This document shows, one piece after another, positions 8,968 to 16,813 of a stretch of DNA of 64,000 nucleotides. Source of the DNA: Planctomycetaceae bacterium. GTDB taxonomy: Bacteria > Planctomycetota > Phycisphaerae > Phycisphaerales > SM1A02. Below the pieces are notes generated by a model. That model was not told where the DNA came from, did not search any database, and saw only the letters and a list, made by a program, of their open reading frames with translations. The DNA lies in assembly GCA_947490615.1 (NCBI GenBank), contig CANLHK010000003.1, positions 1-64,000 of the forward strand. The letters are read 5' to 3'. Position numbers and translations under genes: made by a program. How positions within the stretch are numbered: position 1 is the first letter of the stretch; the number at the start of each line of letters is the position of its first letter.

Positions 8968-9672
8968 ATGTCGGCTGACGAGCCTGCTCCGACTTCCGCG
9001 CGCGCCAACGAGGCTTGCGTTGCTTCGCGCCCGAACGATCCGTTCGAACGGGCCGCCTGGCATTCGCCCGCCGCATGGGCGCGACTCATCGGTGTCTTTG
9101 TCGCGGGCTTGCTTCTCGATCTCTGGTCGAAGTCGTGGGCCTTCACCCATGTCGCAGGATTTCCCGTCGAGCTGACGCGCGATCGTGTGCTCGATGATCC
9201 AACCTTCATGCTGCCGCGTCACGCGCGCGTCGAGGCGCTGCCGTGGGACCTCCTCGACTTTCGACTGGTGTTGAACTACGGCGCGGTGTTTGGCATTGGC
9301 CAGCATCGTCGCGAGCTCTTCATCGCGTTCACCGTGCTCGCGACGGCGTGCGCGGTCGGACTCTTCGCGCGAGGCACGCGCGTGCGCATGCGTGCCTCAC
9401 ATGTCGCGATCGGCATGATCCTCGCGGGGGGATTGGGCAATCTCTACGACCGCATCCTCTACGGCGCCGTGCGCGACTTCATGCACATGCTTCCTGGATG
9501 GAGCCTTCCCAATGGTTGGCAGTGGCCTGGCAACGCGACCACGGATGTCTTTCCGTGGGTCTTCAATGTTGCCGATGTGCTGCTGCTTGCGGGGATGGCG
9601 CTCTTCGTGGTGATGAGCTTTATCGAGGATCGACGGGCGAAGCGGTTGGCGTCGGCTGCGTCGCAGTCGTAA
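8968..9672 (+). CDS. lspA: Lipoprotein signal peptidase (signal peptidase II)
   Basis: A 234-residue LspA, an inner-membrane aspartyl protease that removes the signal peptide of prolipoproteins after diacylglyceryl transfer. It is longer than the usual 160-170 residues because of a soluble N-terminal stretch of about 35 residues and an extra periplasmic loop. Signature parts are LNYGAVFGIG, GGLGNLYDRILYGAVRDF with the first catalytic Asp, and FPWVFNVADVLLLAG with the second. Its likely substrates in this window are the MltA, SYLF and TPR lipoproteins. The last 53 bases overlap the 3' end of truB on the opposite strand. Confidence 0.93.
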   Translation: MSADEPAPTSARANEACVASRPNDPFERAAWHSPAAWARLIGVFVAGLLLDLWSKSWAFTHVAGFPVELTRDRVLDDPTFMLPRHARVEALPWDLLDFRLVLNYGAVFGIGQHRRELFIAFTVLATACAVGLFARGTRVRMRASHVAIGMILAGGLGNLYDRILYGAVRDFMHMLPGWSLPNGWQWPGNATTDVFPWVFNVADVLLLAGMALFVVMSFIEDRRAKRLASAASQS

Positions 9673-10387
9673 GAAGTGCCAACGCGGCGTCAAGAGGAAT
9701 CACGCACGACGCATCAATGACTTCGGGAAGATCTTCGAGGCGCTTTGCCATGGAGGCACCGAAGGGCCCGACGGCCAATCGCCGCAGCGTCGCGCAGTGT
9801 CCACCGGTGCCAAGTGCGAGGCCGAGGTCGCGCGCGAGGCTGCGCACATAGAAGCCCTTGCCGCTGCGAATGGCCACGCGCGCCATCGGCCACTCGTAGT
9901 GCGTGAGGGCGATCTCGTGCACGAGCACGGTCCGCGCGGGGATCACCAACGGCGCTTCGTCGGGCGCGGCCTTCCGCGCCACCGCATACGCGCGCTTGCC
10001 ATCGATGTGAATGGCGCTGAAGGCAGGCGGCCGCTGCTCGATCGCGCCGCGAAACGCTGTGAGCGCCGCCTCGATCGCGGCGCGTGTCGGAGGCGTGTCG
10101 ACCGCGACTTCGCGTCGCTCACCCTCGAGGTCATCGGTCGCCGTGAACGCGGAGAGATCGATGTCAGTTTCGTAGCGCTTCTCGGTGGCCATGAGCGCGT
10201 CGATACTCTTGGTCGCGCGCCCGAAGGCGACGACCAGGACGCCCGTCGCCAACGGATCGAGCGTTCCCGCGTGGCCCGCCTTGGCGCGTCCTGCACGGCG
10301 GCGCGCGATCTCCACCGCGCGCATGGAACTCATGCCGCGCTCCTTGTCGAGCACGAGAATTCCTGTGAGATCACTCAGAATGCGCAT
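9620..10387 (-). CDS. truB: tRNA pseudouridine-55 synthase
   Basis: A 255-residue TruB, which isomerises U55 in the T arm of tRNAs to pseudouridine. The catalytic aspartate is Asp44 in GHAGTLDPLATGVL. KRYE, RPPAFSAIHIDGKRAY and SGKGFYVRSLARDLG are the other family motifs. The C-terminal PUA-like domain is short or missing, as in many bacterial TruB proteins. The start MRILSDLTGILVLDK matches family N-termini. Its 3' end overlaps lspA convergently. In many bacteria truB sits with rbfA/infB; here it stands alone between lspA and rmuC. Confidence 0.95.
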   Translation of the reverse strand: MRILSDLTGILVLDKERGMSSMRAVEIARRRAGRAKAGHAGTLDPLATGVLVVAFGRATKSIDALMATEKRYETDIDLSAFTATDDLEGERREVAVDTPPTRAAIEAALTAFRGAIEQRPPAFSAIHIDGKRAYAVARKAAPDEAPLVIPARTVLVHEIALTHYEWPMARVAIRSGKGFYVRSLARDLGLALGTGGHCATLRRLAVGPFGASMAKRLEDLPEVIDASCVIPLDAALALLTTATQPTPTASPVDPR

Positions 10388-10446
10388 CGGCGCAGTGTCG
10401 CGAAATCCTTTGCGCGCGGGAGACGCTTCGATACGATGCGACCCTT

Positions 10447-11943
10447 ATGGATGGAATCTCAATCTTGGTGGGAACCGGTTTCGGCTGCCTCCTTGGAGCA
10501 GCAGCAGGAATACTCATCTCCAACTTGCTCGCGCGTTCGCGCACAGCGGCGGAGGTCGCAGCGGCCGATGCGGCGCGGGCGGAACTAGCCACAGCGCGCG
10601 CGGAGCGTGACGCGTCACGCGCACAGGCGTCGTCCGCCATGCAAGCGGAGTCCGCAGCCAAAGCGACACTCGCGGCAACGCAACAGACGGTGAGCGAACT
10701 CCGCGACGCCACGAGCGCGGAGCGTGCGCGCGCCGACGAGGAATCAGCGCGTCGTGCCGCAGCCGACAACGACCTCTCGGCGATGCGAACCCAACTTGTG
10801 GAGCGGCAGCGCAACCTCGAGGAGCAGCGGGAGACCCTCGCGCGCGCCGAGCAAACCCTCAAGGATGTCTTCAAGGCCACCGGCGCAGATGTGCTGCGAA
10901 CCACCGCGGAATCGCTGGTCAAGCAGGCGAAGGAGCAGTTCGAAGGACAGCGCACGCTTTCGTCGCAGGATCTTGAGGCACGGCAGAAGGCCATCGACGC
11001 CACCATCACGCCGCTGCGGGAACAACTCGCCAAACAGGAAGAGCTCGTCAAGAGTCTTGCCGTAAAGAGCGAAGGCGACAGCAAGACGCTCGGCGAACAG
11101 CTGCGCGCCATTGCCGAGTTGCAGCAGAAGGCGTCGAGCGCGGCGCAGACGCTTTCAAGCGCGCTGCGTGACAACCGCCAACGCGGGCGCTGGGGTGAAG
11201 TGTCGTTGCGCAACATCGCGGAGATGGCGGGCCTTGTTGAGAATGTCGACTTCTCCGAGCAGAGCACGGTGGCGGGCGACGATGGTCGCCTGCGTCCTGA
11301 CATGATCGTGCGTCTGCCCGGTGCGCGCTTCGTGCCGATTGACGCGAAGGTGCCGATGAATGCGTATCTCGACTCGCTCGATCCCGCGTTGTCCGATGCG
11401 GAGCGCGTCGTTCGTCGCACGGCTCACGCGCAGGCGCTGCGCACCCATGTGCGAACGCTTGCCTCGCGTGAGTACGCCAAGGCTGTGGGCGAGGGCGTCG
11501 AGATCACGGTGCTCTTTGTGCCACTGGAGAGCGGCCTCATTGCCGCGCTCGAGTCGGACGCCGATCTCTACATCGAAGCGCTCGACAAGCGGGTCATCAT
11601 CACCACCGCTTCGACGCTGCTCGCCTTGTTGCGCACCTGTGCCTTGCAGTGGCAGCAGGCCAAACTCAACGAGAATGCGCGTCGTATCGGCGTGCAGGCC
11701 AAAGAGCTGCTCGATCGCATTCAGACCTTCGCGGAACATCTCGATAAGGTGGGCAGCGGCCTCACTTCTGCCTCCAAGGGCTACAACGCTGCGATGGCGA
11801 GCTTCAATGCGCGGCTCTTGCCCAGTGCACGCAAGACGGCGGAACTCGCAGGCGAACTGAACCTCGCTCCCGACGAACTCGAAGCCGCCGACGAGCCGAA
11901 CCCACCGACGCTGCGCGATTCGCCAGCGCGATTGGGTTCTTGA
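10447..11943 (+). CDS. rmuC: DNA recombination protein RmuC
   Basis: A 498-residue RmuC-family protein, thought to be a nuclease that limits recombination between inverted repeats. An N-terminal membrane helix (about residues 5-25, ILVGTGFGCLLGAAAGILIS) is followed by a long Ala/Arg/Glu-rich coiled coil (30-240). The conserved RmuC core begins at RGRWGEVSLRNIAEMAGL and includes DMIVRLPGARFVPIDAKVP, a PD-(D/E)XK-like segment, then FVPLESGLIAAL and the LLALLRTCALQWQQ helix. Length and order fit the family. It is monocistronic and divergent from truB with a gap of about 60 bp. Confidence 0.93.
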   Translation: MDGISILVGTGFGCLLGAAAGILISNLLARSRTAAEVAAADAARAELATARAERDASRAQASSAMQAESAAKATLAATQQTVSELRDATSAERARADEESARRAAADNDLSAMRTQLVERQRNLEEQRETLARAEQTLKDVFKATGADVLRTTAESLVKQAKEQFEGQRTLSSQDLEARQKAIDATITPLREQLAKQEELVKSLAVKSEGDSKTLGEQLRAIAELQQKASSAAQTLSSALRDNRQRGRWGEVSLRNIAEMAGLVENVDFSEQSTVAGDDGRLRPDMIVRLPGARFVPIDAKVPMNAYLDSLDPALSDAERVVRRTAHAQALRTHVRTLASREYAKAVGEGVEITVLFVPLESGLIAALESDADLYIEALDKRVIITTASTLLALLRTCALQWQQAKLNENARRIGVQAKELLDRIQTFAEHLDKVGSGLTSASKGYNAAMASFNARLLPSARKTAELAGELNLAPDELEAADEPNPPTLRDSPARLGS

Positions 11944-12081
11944 GTTCTGGAGTCGCGGTCGGTCGCGGTGAGTCGTGACCGATCGGCCGAACCCGCACGC
12001 TTGCACCATGCAGGAGCGCAGGGGACTCGCGCGCGACGCGCTCTGCGAGGGCGCAAGCAGGAGAGAAGCAGACGCTTCGAT

Positions 12082-13431
12082 TCAACGGCGCTGTCCAAGC
12101 GTCAGGAGTGGACGAAGCACGAGCAACGCAGCGACGGTTGCCAGTGACGCGTAGACCGCGCTCCAACCAGTTTCCATCGCGCTGGCGATCACGCTCCATC
12201 CCGCCAGCACGAGGTAGACGATCGGCGTGACTGGATAGAACGGCACGCGAAACGGCCGCGGCGCGTCGGGCATGGTGCGGCGTAACACGATCACGGCCGC
12301 GACCGAGAGCGAACTGAAGATGTTGATGAGGACCGTGATGAGACTGAGGAGCGAATCGAGATTGCCCAGCGCGAGCGACACCAAGCTCGCAGCGACGGTG
12401 ACGATCAATGCGCGCAACGGCACGCCGTTGTCACGCCGAACACCAGTCCACGCGGGGATCTCTGCCGAGTGCGCCATCGACTCGAGAATGCGAGACGCCG
12501 TGATGACGCCCGACACCATCGTCGAGAAGAACAACAGCGCAATGATCGCTGCCATCGCGGTGCCGATGGCCTCGCCAAAGAGGAGCGTCGCCGCGACGAA
12601 GCCAATCGCTTCCAGCGGTCTGCCGTCACTCTCCAGCATCGCGCCAGGATCAATCACGCGCAGGTAGACCAGATTGACTCCGACATAGAGCAGGAACACC
12701 AGACCAATCGCGCCCGTGATCGCCAACGGAACATTGCGTCCTGGCCGCTTGATGTCGCCCGCGATGTCGGCGCCCGTCGACCAACCGAGATAGGCGAAGC
12801 TCACCGAGAGTGTCGCGCTGGCAACCGCCGCAGAGAGGAGCCCTGGATGCGCGACAGCGTCCTCGGTCAGCGCGGGCGCCACGCGTCGTGCTACGACGGG
12901 CCAGAGCATTCCAACGATGACGAACGCCGCGACGAATCCGATCTTGGCAATCGAGAGCGCGGTGCTCACGGCGAATCCTGCGCGCAGGCCTGGGAGCTGC
13001 GAGACGAACGCGAGCACGATCATCACCACGGCGATCGCGTGCTCGTTCATCGGTGTCGGGAGCAACTGGTTGGCGTACTGCGCGAGCATCAAGCCGACCG
13101 CTGCGATCGAGAGAAAGTAGCCCGAGATGATGGTGACCATCGCCACGAGGTAACCCGTGGTGCGGCCAAACGCGCGTCGCGTGAACTCGATGCTCCCGCC
13201 TGAGCAGGGGCTCATCGCGCCCAGTTCAGCCAGCGAAAGTCCGCCGCACAGCGCCAACACGCCGCCGATCACCCACGCCGCGATGATGTTCTCTTCGGTC
13301 CCGACCTTGGCGCCGAATTGCCCAGTGAGCGAGAAGATCCCGCTTCCAACCATCGACGCAACGACGATGCCGGTGGCACCGATGGCGCCGACAACACGGA
13401 AGCGATCCGCAGAAGACGCGTGCGTCGTCAC
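12082..13431 (-). CDS. APC-superfamily amino acid permease
   Basis: A 449-residue transporter with twelve hydrophobic helices and the LeuT-type fold of the amino acid-polyamine-organocation family. The first helix carries the unwound motif VASMVGSGIFSLTG, where the substrate carboxyl and amino groups bind. FAYLGWSTGADIAGDIKRP is the conserved helix-6 and loop region. Its ATG overlaps the stop of the upstream carbonic anhydrase gene by four bases (13428-13431), so the two are translationally coupled. The partner makes a role in moving bicarbonate, or an amine whose metabolism releases or uses CO2, worth considering; the sequence alone does not show which. Confidence 0.88.
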   Translation of the reverse strand: MTTHASSADRFRVVGAIGATGIVVASMVGSGIFSLTGQFGAKVGTEENIIAAWVIGGVLALCGGLSLAELGAMSPCSGGSIEFTRRAFGRTTGYLVAMVTIISGYFLSIAAVGLMLAQYANQLLPTPMNEHAIAVVMIVLAFVSQLPGLRAGFAVSTALSIAKIGFVAAFVIVGMLWPVVARRVAPALTEDAVAHPGLLSAAVASATLSVSFAYLGWSTGADIAGDIKRPGRNVPLAITGAIGLVFLLYVGVNLVYLRVIDPGAMLESDGRPLEAIGFVAATLLFGEAIGTAMAAIIALLFFSTMVSGVITASRILESMAHSAEIPAWTGVRRDNGVPLRALIVTVAASLVSLALGNLDSLLSLITVLINIFSSLSVAAVIVLRRTMPDAPRPFRVPFYPVTPIVYLVLAGWSVIASAMETGWSAVYASLATVAALLVLRPLLTLGQRR

Positions 13432-14051
13432 GCGGGAAGCCTGCAGGAAGGCTCAAGTGCGCGGATCTCGTCGACCATCGGGCCGAGGTCGTTCAATCGA
13501 CCGTCGCCGACGTCGTAGATCCAGCCGTGGACCTTCACCATCTCGCGTGCGGAAAGAAGCACGGGACTCTCACGCACATGGACGACCTGCACGGCGACAT
13601 TGAGTTCGCAGAGGCGGCGCGCTTGCTCCGTGGGCGAATTCGCGCGCTCCAGATCGTCCTTGTAGAACTTCGCGATGTCGCGGACATGGCGGATCCAGTG
13701 ATCGACCACGCGACCCTCGCTTGGCGCGAGCGCGGCGTTGATGCCGCCGCATCCGTAGTGACCGCAGACGATGATGTCCTCGACCTTGAGCACATTGACC
13801 GCGAAATCAAGCACTGCGAGGCAATTGAGATCGCTGTGCACCACGAGGTTGGCCACATTGCGGTGAACGAACACCTCGCCTGGAGGAAGGTCAATGATTT
13901 CGTTGGCGGGAACGCGGCTGTCGGCGCAGCCAATCCACAGATAGCGCGGTCGTTGTTGCGCGGCGAGCGCCTGGAAAAACCCAGGGCGCTCCTGCTCCAT
14001 GCGCTCGGCCCATCGGCGGTTGTTGTCGAGGAGTCGCGAGAGATCGGACAT
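13428..14051 (-). CDS. can: Beta-class carbonic anhydrase
   Basis: A 207-residue beta-carbonic anhydrase that interconverts CO2 and bicarbonate. The zinc ligands Cys42, His98 and Cys101 and the catalytic Asp44-Arg46 pair (IGCADSRVP and CGHYGCGG) fall at the same residue numbers as in E. coli Can. GEVFVHRNVANLV is also kept. It is the first gene of a two-gene operon with the APC transporter and overlaps it by four bases. Its start lies 36 bp from the divergent rhamnose isomerase start, so the two promoters must be very close or overlap. Confidence 0.96.
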   Translation of the reverse strand: MSDLSRLLDNNRRWAERMEQERPGFFQALAAQQRPRYLWIGCADSRVPANEIIDLPPGEVFVHRNVANLVVHSDLNCLAVLDFAVNVLKVEDIIVCGHYGCGGINAALAPSEGRVVDHWIRHVRDIAKFYKDDLERANSPTEQARRLCELNVAVQVVHVRESPVLLSAREMVKVHGWIYDVGDGRLNDLGPMVDEIRALEPSCRLPA

Positions 14052-14087
14052 GGGTGCATCCTAGTGGGAATTTCGTAGGCTGCGCGC

Positions 14088-15293
14088 ATGAACGCCATGT
14101 ACGCCATGACGCCATGCACGCTCGACGCGCCACGCCTCGCGAGGCTTGGTCGGTTGGCGATTGAGTTGCCGTCGTGGGGTTTTGCAGACACGGGAACGCG
14201 CTTTGGCAAGTTTCTCCAGCCCGCAGCGGCGCTCACGCTCGAAGACAAGCTCGACGACGCGCAGCAAGTGCATCGATTGACGGGCGCGTGTCCCAGTGTG
14301 GCCATTCATGTCCTCTGGGATCTCGTCGAAGGCGACGCTGCGCCCTTGTTGAACGCTGCAAAGACGCGCGGGCTTCGCATCGGATCGATCAATCCCAATG
14401 TGTTCCAAGACCAGTGTTACAAGCACGGATCGATCACCAACGAAGATGCGTCGGTCCGTCGGCGTGCCATCGATCATCTGCTTGCGTCGGTTGAGATCGG
14501 TCGCGCGGTTGGCTCGACAGCACTCGCTCCATGGATCGCGGACGGAACCAACTATCCAGGGCAGGGCAGCATCGTGCGTCGCAAGCGTTGGATCATGGAG
14601 GCGCTGCGCACGGTGCACGACGCGATGCCCGCAAGCATGCAGTTGCTCATCGAATACAAGCCCTTCGAGCCGTTCTTCTATCACACCGACATTGCCGACT
14701 GGGGCATGGCTGCAGCGTTCGCGCGTCATGCTGGTCCGCGCGCCAAGGTCCTCGTCGATACAGGGCATCATCTGCTTGGCCAGAACATCGAGCATGTCGT
14801 GGCGTTTCTCGCCGACGAGTCGATGCTCGGCGGATTTCACTTCAACGATCGTCACTACGCCGACGACGACCTCACGCTGGGTTCGATCGATCCTGCGCGG
14901 ACCTTCCGAATCTTCCTTGCGCTGTGTGAAGCGGAGCGCGCGTCGGGCCGCGACCTGCCCATCGAGTTCATGATCGATCAGTCGCACAATCTCAAGCCCA
15001 AGGTCGAGGCGATGGTGCAGAGCGTCGTGACGGCGCAAGAACTCTTTGCCAAGGCGCTCTTGGTGGATCTCGATGCGCTTGATGCTGCGCGCGCGCGTCA
15101 GGACATCGTGGGCGCCGAAGAGTGCCTCAAGCGCGCGTTTGCCACCGATGTCCGTGCGGCACTGGCGTCGTGGCGCGTGAGTCGCGGGCTTCCCGCGGAT
15201 CCGTTGGAGGCGCACCGCGAGAGTGGATACGAGTCGCGCATGGCCGCGACGCGCTTGCCGCGCAAGGTTTCAGCTGGAGGTTCGTACGCATGA
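14088..15293 (+). CDS. rhaI: L-rhamnose isomerase (RhaI type)
   Basis: A 401-residue TIM-barrel isomerase of the xylose-isomerase-like superfamily, of the RhaI type known from Pseudomonas stutzeri and Streptomyces rather than the E. coli RhaA type. It converts L-rhamnose to L-rhamnulose. Metal-site segments are LLIEYKPFEPFFYH (Glu), VLVDTGHHLLGQN (Asp, His), GGFHFNDRHYADDDL (His) and LPIEFMIDQSHNLKPK (Asp, His). It heads a four-gene operon with rhamnulokinase, rhamnulose-1-phosphate aldolase and rhamnose mutarotase, which supports the call. The stop codon overlaps the kinase ATG by four bases. Three ATGs near the N-terminus leave the exact start open within 18 bases. Confidence 0.93.
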   Translation: MNAMYAMTPCTLDAPRLARLGRLAIELPSWGFADTGTRFGKFLQPAAALTLEDKLDDAQQVHRLTGACPSVAIHVLWDLVEGDAAPLLNAAKTRGLRIGSINPNVFQDQCYKHGSITNEDASVRRRAIDHLLASVEIGRAVGSTALAPWIADGTNYPGQGSIVRRKRWIMEALRTVHDAMPASMQLLIEYKPFEPFFYHTDIADWGMAAAFARHAGPRAKVLVDTGHHLLGQNIEHVVAFLADESMLGGFHFNDRHYADDDLTLGSIDPARTFRIFLALCEAERASGRDLPIEFMIDQSHNLKPKVEAMVQSVVTAQELFAKALLVDLDALDAARARQDIVGAEECLKRAFATDVRAALASWRVSRGLPADPLEAHRESGYESRMAATRLPRKVSAGGSYA

Positions 15294-16777
15294 GTCGGCG
15301 TCGTCATCTTGCCATTGATCTCGGAGCGTCGAGTGGTCGCGTCGTGTTGGTCACGATCGATGAGGGCGCGATTGAAGTGCGCGAGCTGCATCGCTTCAAC
15401 AACGCGCCGGTCGCGGCGCATCGAGCGGGCAGTCTCCATTGGTGTTGGCCGTTTGAGACGATGATGGAGTCGATCATGGAAGGTCTTCGTCTTGCCGCGC
15501 AGGACGAGGGCGGTCCGATCGATTCGATCGGCGTCGACTCGTGGGCGGTGGACTATGGTCTTCTCGACGACGCCAACGAATTGGTGCGACCTGTCGCGGC
15601 GTATCGGGATCCGCGTACCCAGGAGCCGTTCGCTCGGCTGCGTGCCACGGTTGGCGATGAGTCGATCTATCGCACCACAGGGATCGCCTTCCAACCATTC
15701 AACACGCTCTACCAATTGGCGGCCGATGCAGCGGACGCGTTGCAGCCACTCGATCGCGCGCGGGTGATGCTCTTGGTGCCTGATCTCGTGGCGAATCGGT
15801 TGTGCGGATCGACCGTGTGTGAGCGCACCAACGCCAGCACCACGCAGCTTCTTGATGCACGCACGGGCCGCTGGAGCCACACGCTTGCCGACGCTGCGGG
15901 CGCGCACCTTCGCGTGCTGCCGCCGGTCGTTGAGCCCGGAACGCGACTGGGTGAACTCCTGCCTGAGATCGCTGACGAGACGGGACTCGACGCGTCGACG
16001 CCGATCATCGCGGTGGCGACGCACGACACGGCCTCGGCGGTGCTCGCTGCGCCGATTGATCCAGCACACGATCTCTATGTCTCAAGCGGAACTTGGTCGC
16101 TCGTCGGTGCGGAGTTGAGCGAGCCGATCAACTCCGACGAAGCGCGTCACGCCAACCTGACCAATGAGCTTGGCGCGTTTGGAAGCGTGCGCTTTCTGCG
16201 CAATGTCGCGGGACTCTGGTTGGTGCAGCAGTTGGAACAGTCGTTTGAAGCGTCGGGCCGAAAGCGATCGTGGCAGGAGCTCGAAACGCTCGCGGGTTCT
16301 GCAGAGTCGTTGCGCAGTCTGGTCGATCCCAACGACCCCTCGCTCTTTGAACCTGGAGACATGGCTTCGCGACTGCGCGCCTGTTGTGTCGCGCGTGGCG
16401 AACCCTCGCCGCGTGACGATGGAGAACTCGTGCGCTGTGCCCTCGAAAGCATCGCCTTGGCGACGGCACGCGCGGCTGCGGAAGTCGCGCGCCTTGCGGG
16501 CATCGACGCGCGGCGCATCGTGATCGTCGGTGGTGGAAGCGCCAACACGCTGTTGAACCAAGCCATCGCCGATGCCAGCGGACTTGTGGTCGAGGCGGGT
16601 CCGTTGGAATGCACCGCCATCGGCAACGCGCTCATGCAATATGCAGCACTGGAGGGGATCGACTCTGCAGCACCCTTGCGTGCTCTGGTCCGCCGATCCA
16701 CGCCAAGTCGCCGATTCGACCCTGATTTCGGGCAATCTGCGCGGATGCGCTCGGCAGCAACACGCGTGGCGCGGTAG
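15290..16777 (+). CDS. rhaB: Rhamnulokinase
   Basis: A 495-residue FGGY-family carbohydrate kinase that phosphorylates L-rhamnulose at O-1 with ATP. The N-terminal ATPase-fold strand LAIDLGASSGRVVL, the substrate region VDSWAVDYGLLD, the TNAS segment, the second domain's YVSSGTWSLVGAEL and the adenosine-binding IVIVGGGSANTLLNQ are all present. The frame is open upstream to 15122, but the ATG at 15290 has GGAGG nine bases before it and overlaps the rhaI stop as ATGA. That is taken as the true start. Second gene of the rhamnose operon. Confidence 0.95.
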   Translation: MSRRRHLAIDLGASSGRVVLVTIDEGAIEVRELHRFNNAPVAAHRAGSLHWCWPFETMMESIMEGLRLAAQDEGGPIDSIGVDSWAVDYGLLDDANELVRPVAAYRDPRTQEPFARLRATVGDESIYRTTGIAFQPFNTLYQLAADAADALQPLDRARVMLLVPDLVANRLCGSTVCERTNASTTQLLDARTGRWSHTLADAAGAHLRVLPPVVEPGTRLGELLPEIADETGLDASTPIIAVATHDTASAVLAAPIDPAHDLYVSSGTWSLVGAELSEPINSDEARHANLTNELGAFGSVRFLRNVAGLWLVQQLEQSFEASGRKRSWQELETLAGSAESLRSLVDPNDPSLFEPGDMASRLRACCVARGEPSPRDDGELVRCALESIALATARAAAEVARLAGIDARRIVIVGGGSANTLLNQAIADASGLVVEAGPLECTAIGNALMQYAALEGIDSAAPLRALVRRSTPSRRFDPDFGQSARMRSAATRVAR

Positions 16778-16813
16778 CCTCTGCGTTTCCACTTTTTCCA
16801 TTGCGAGTCTGCC

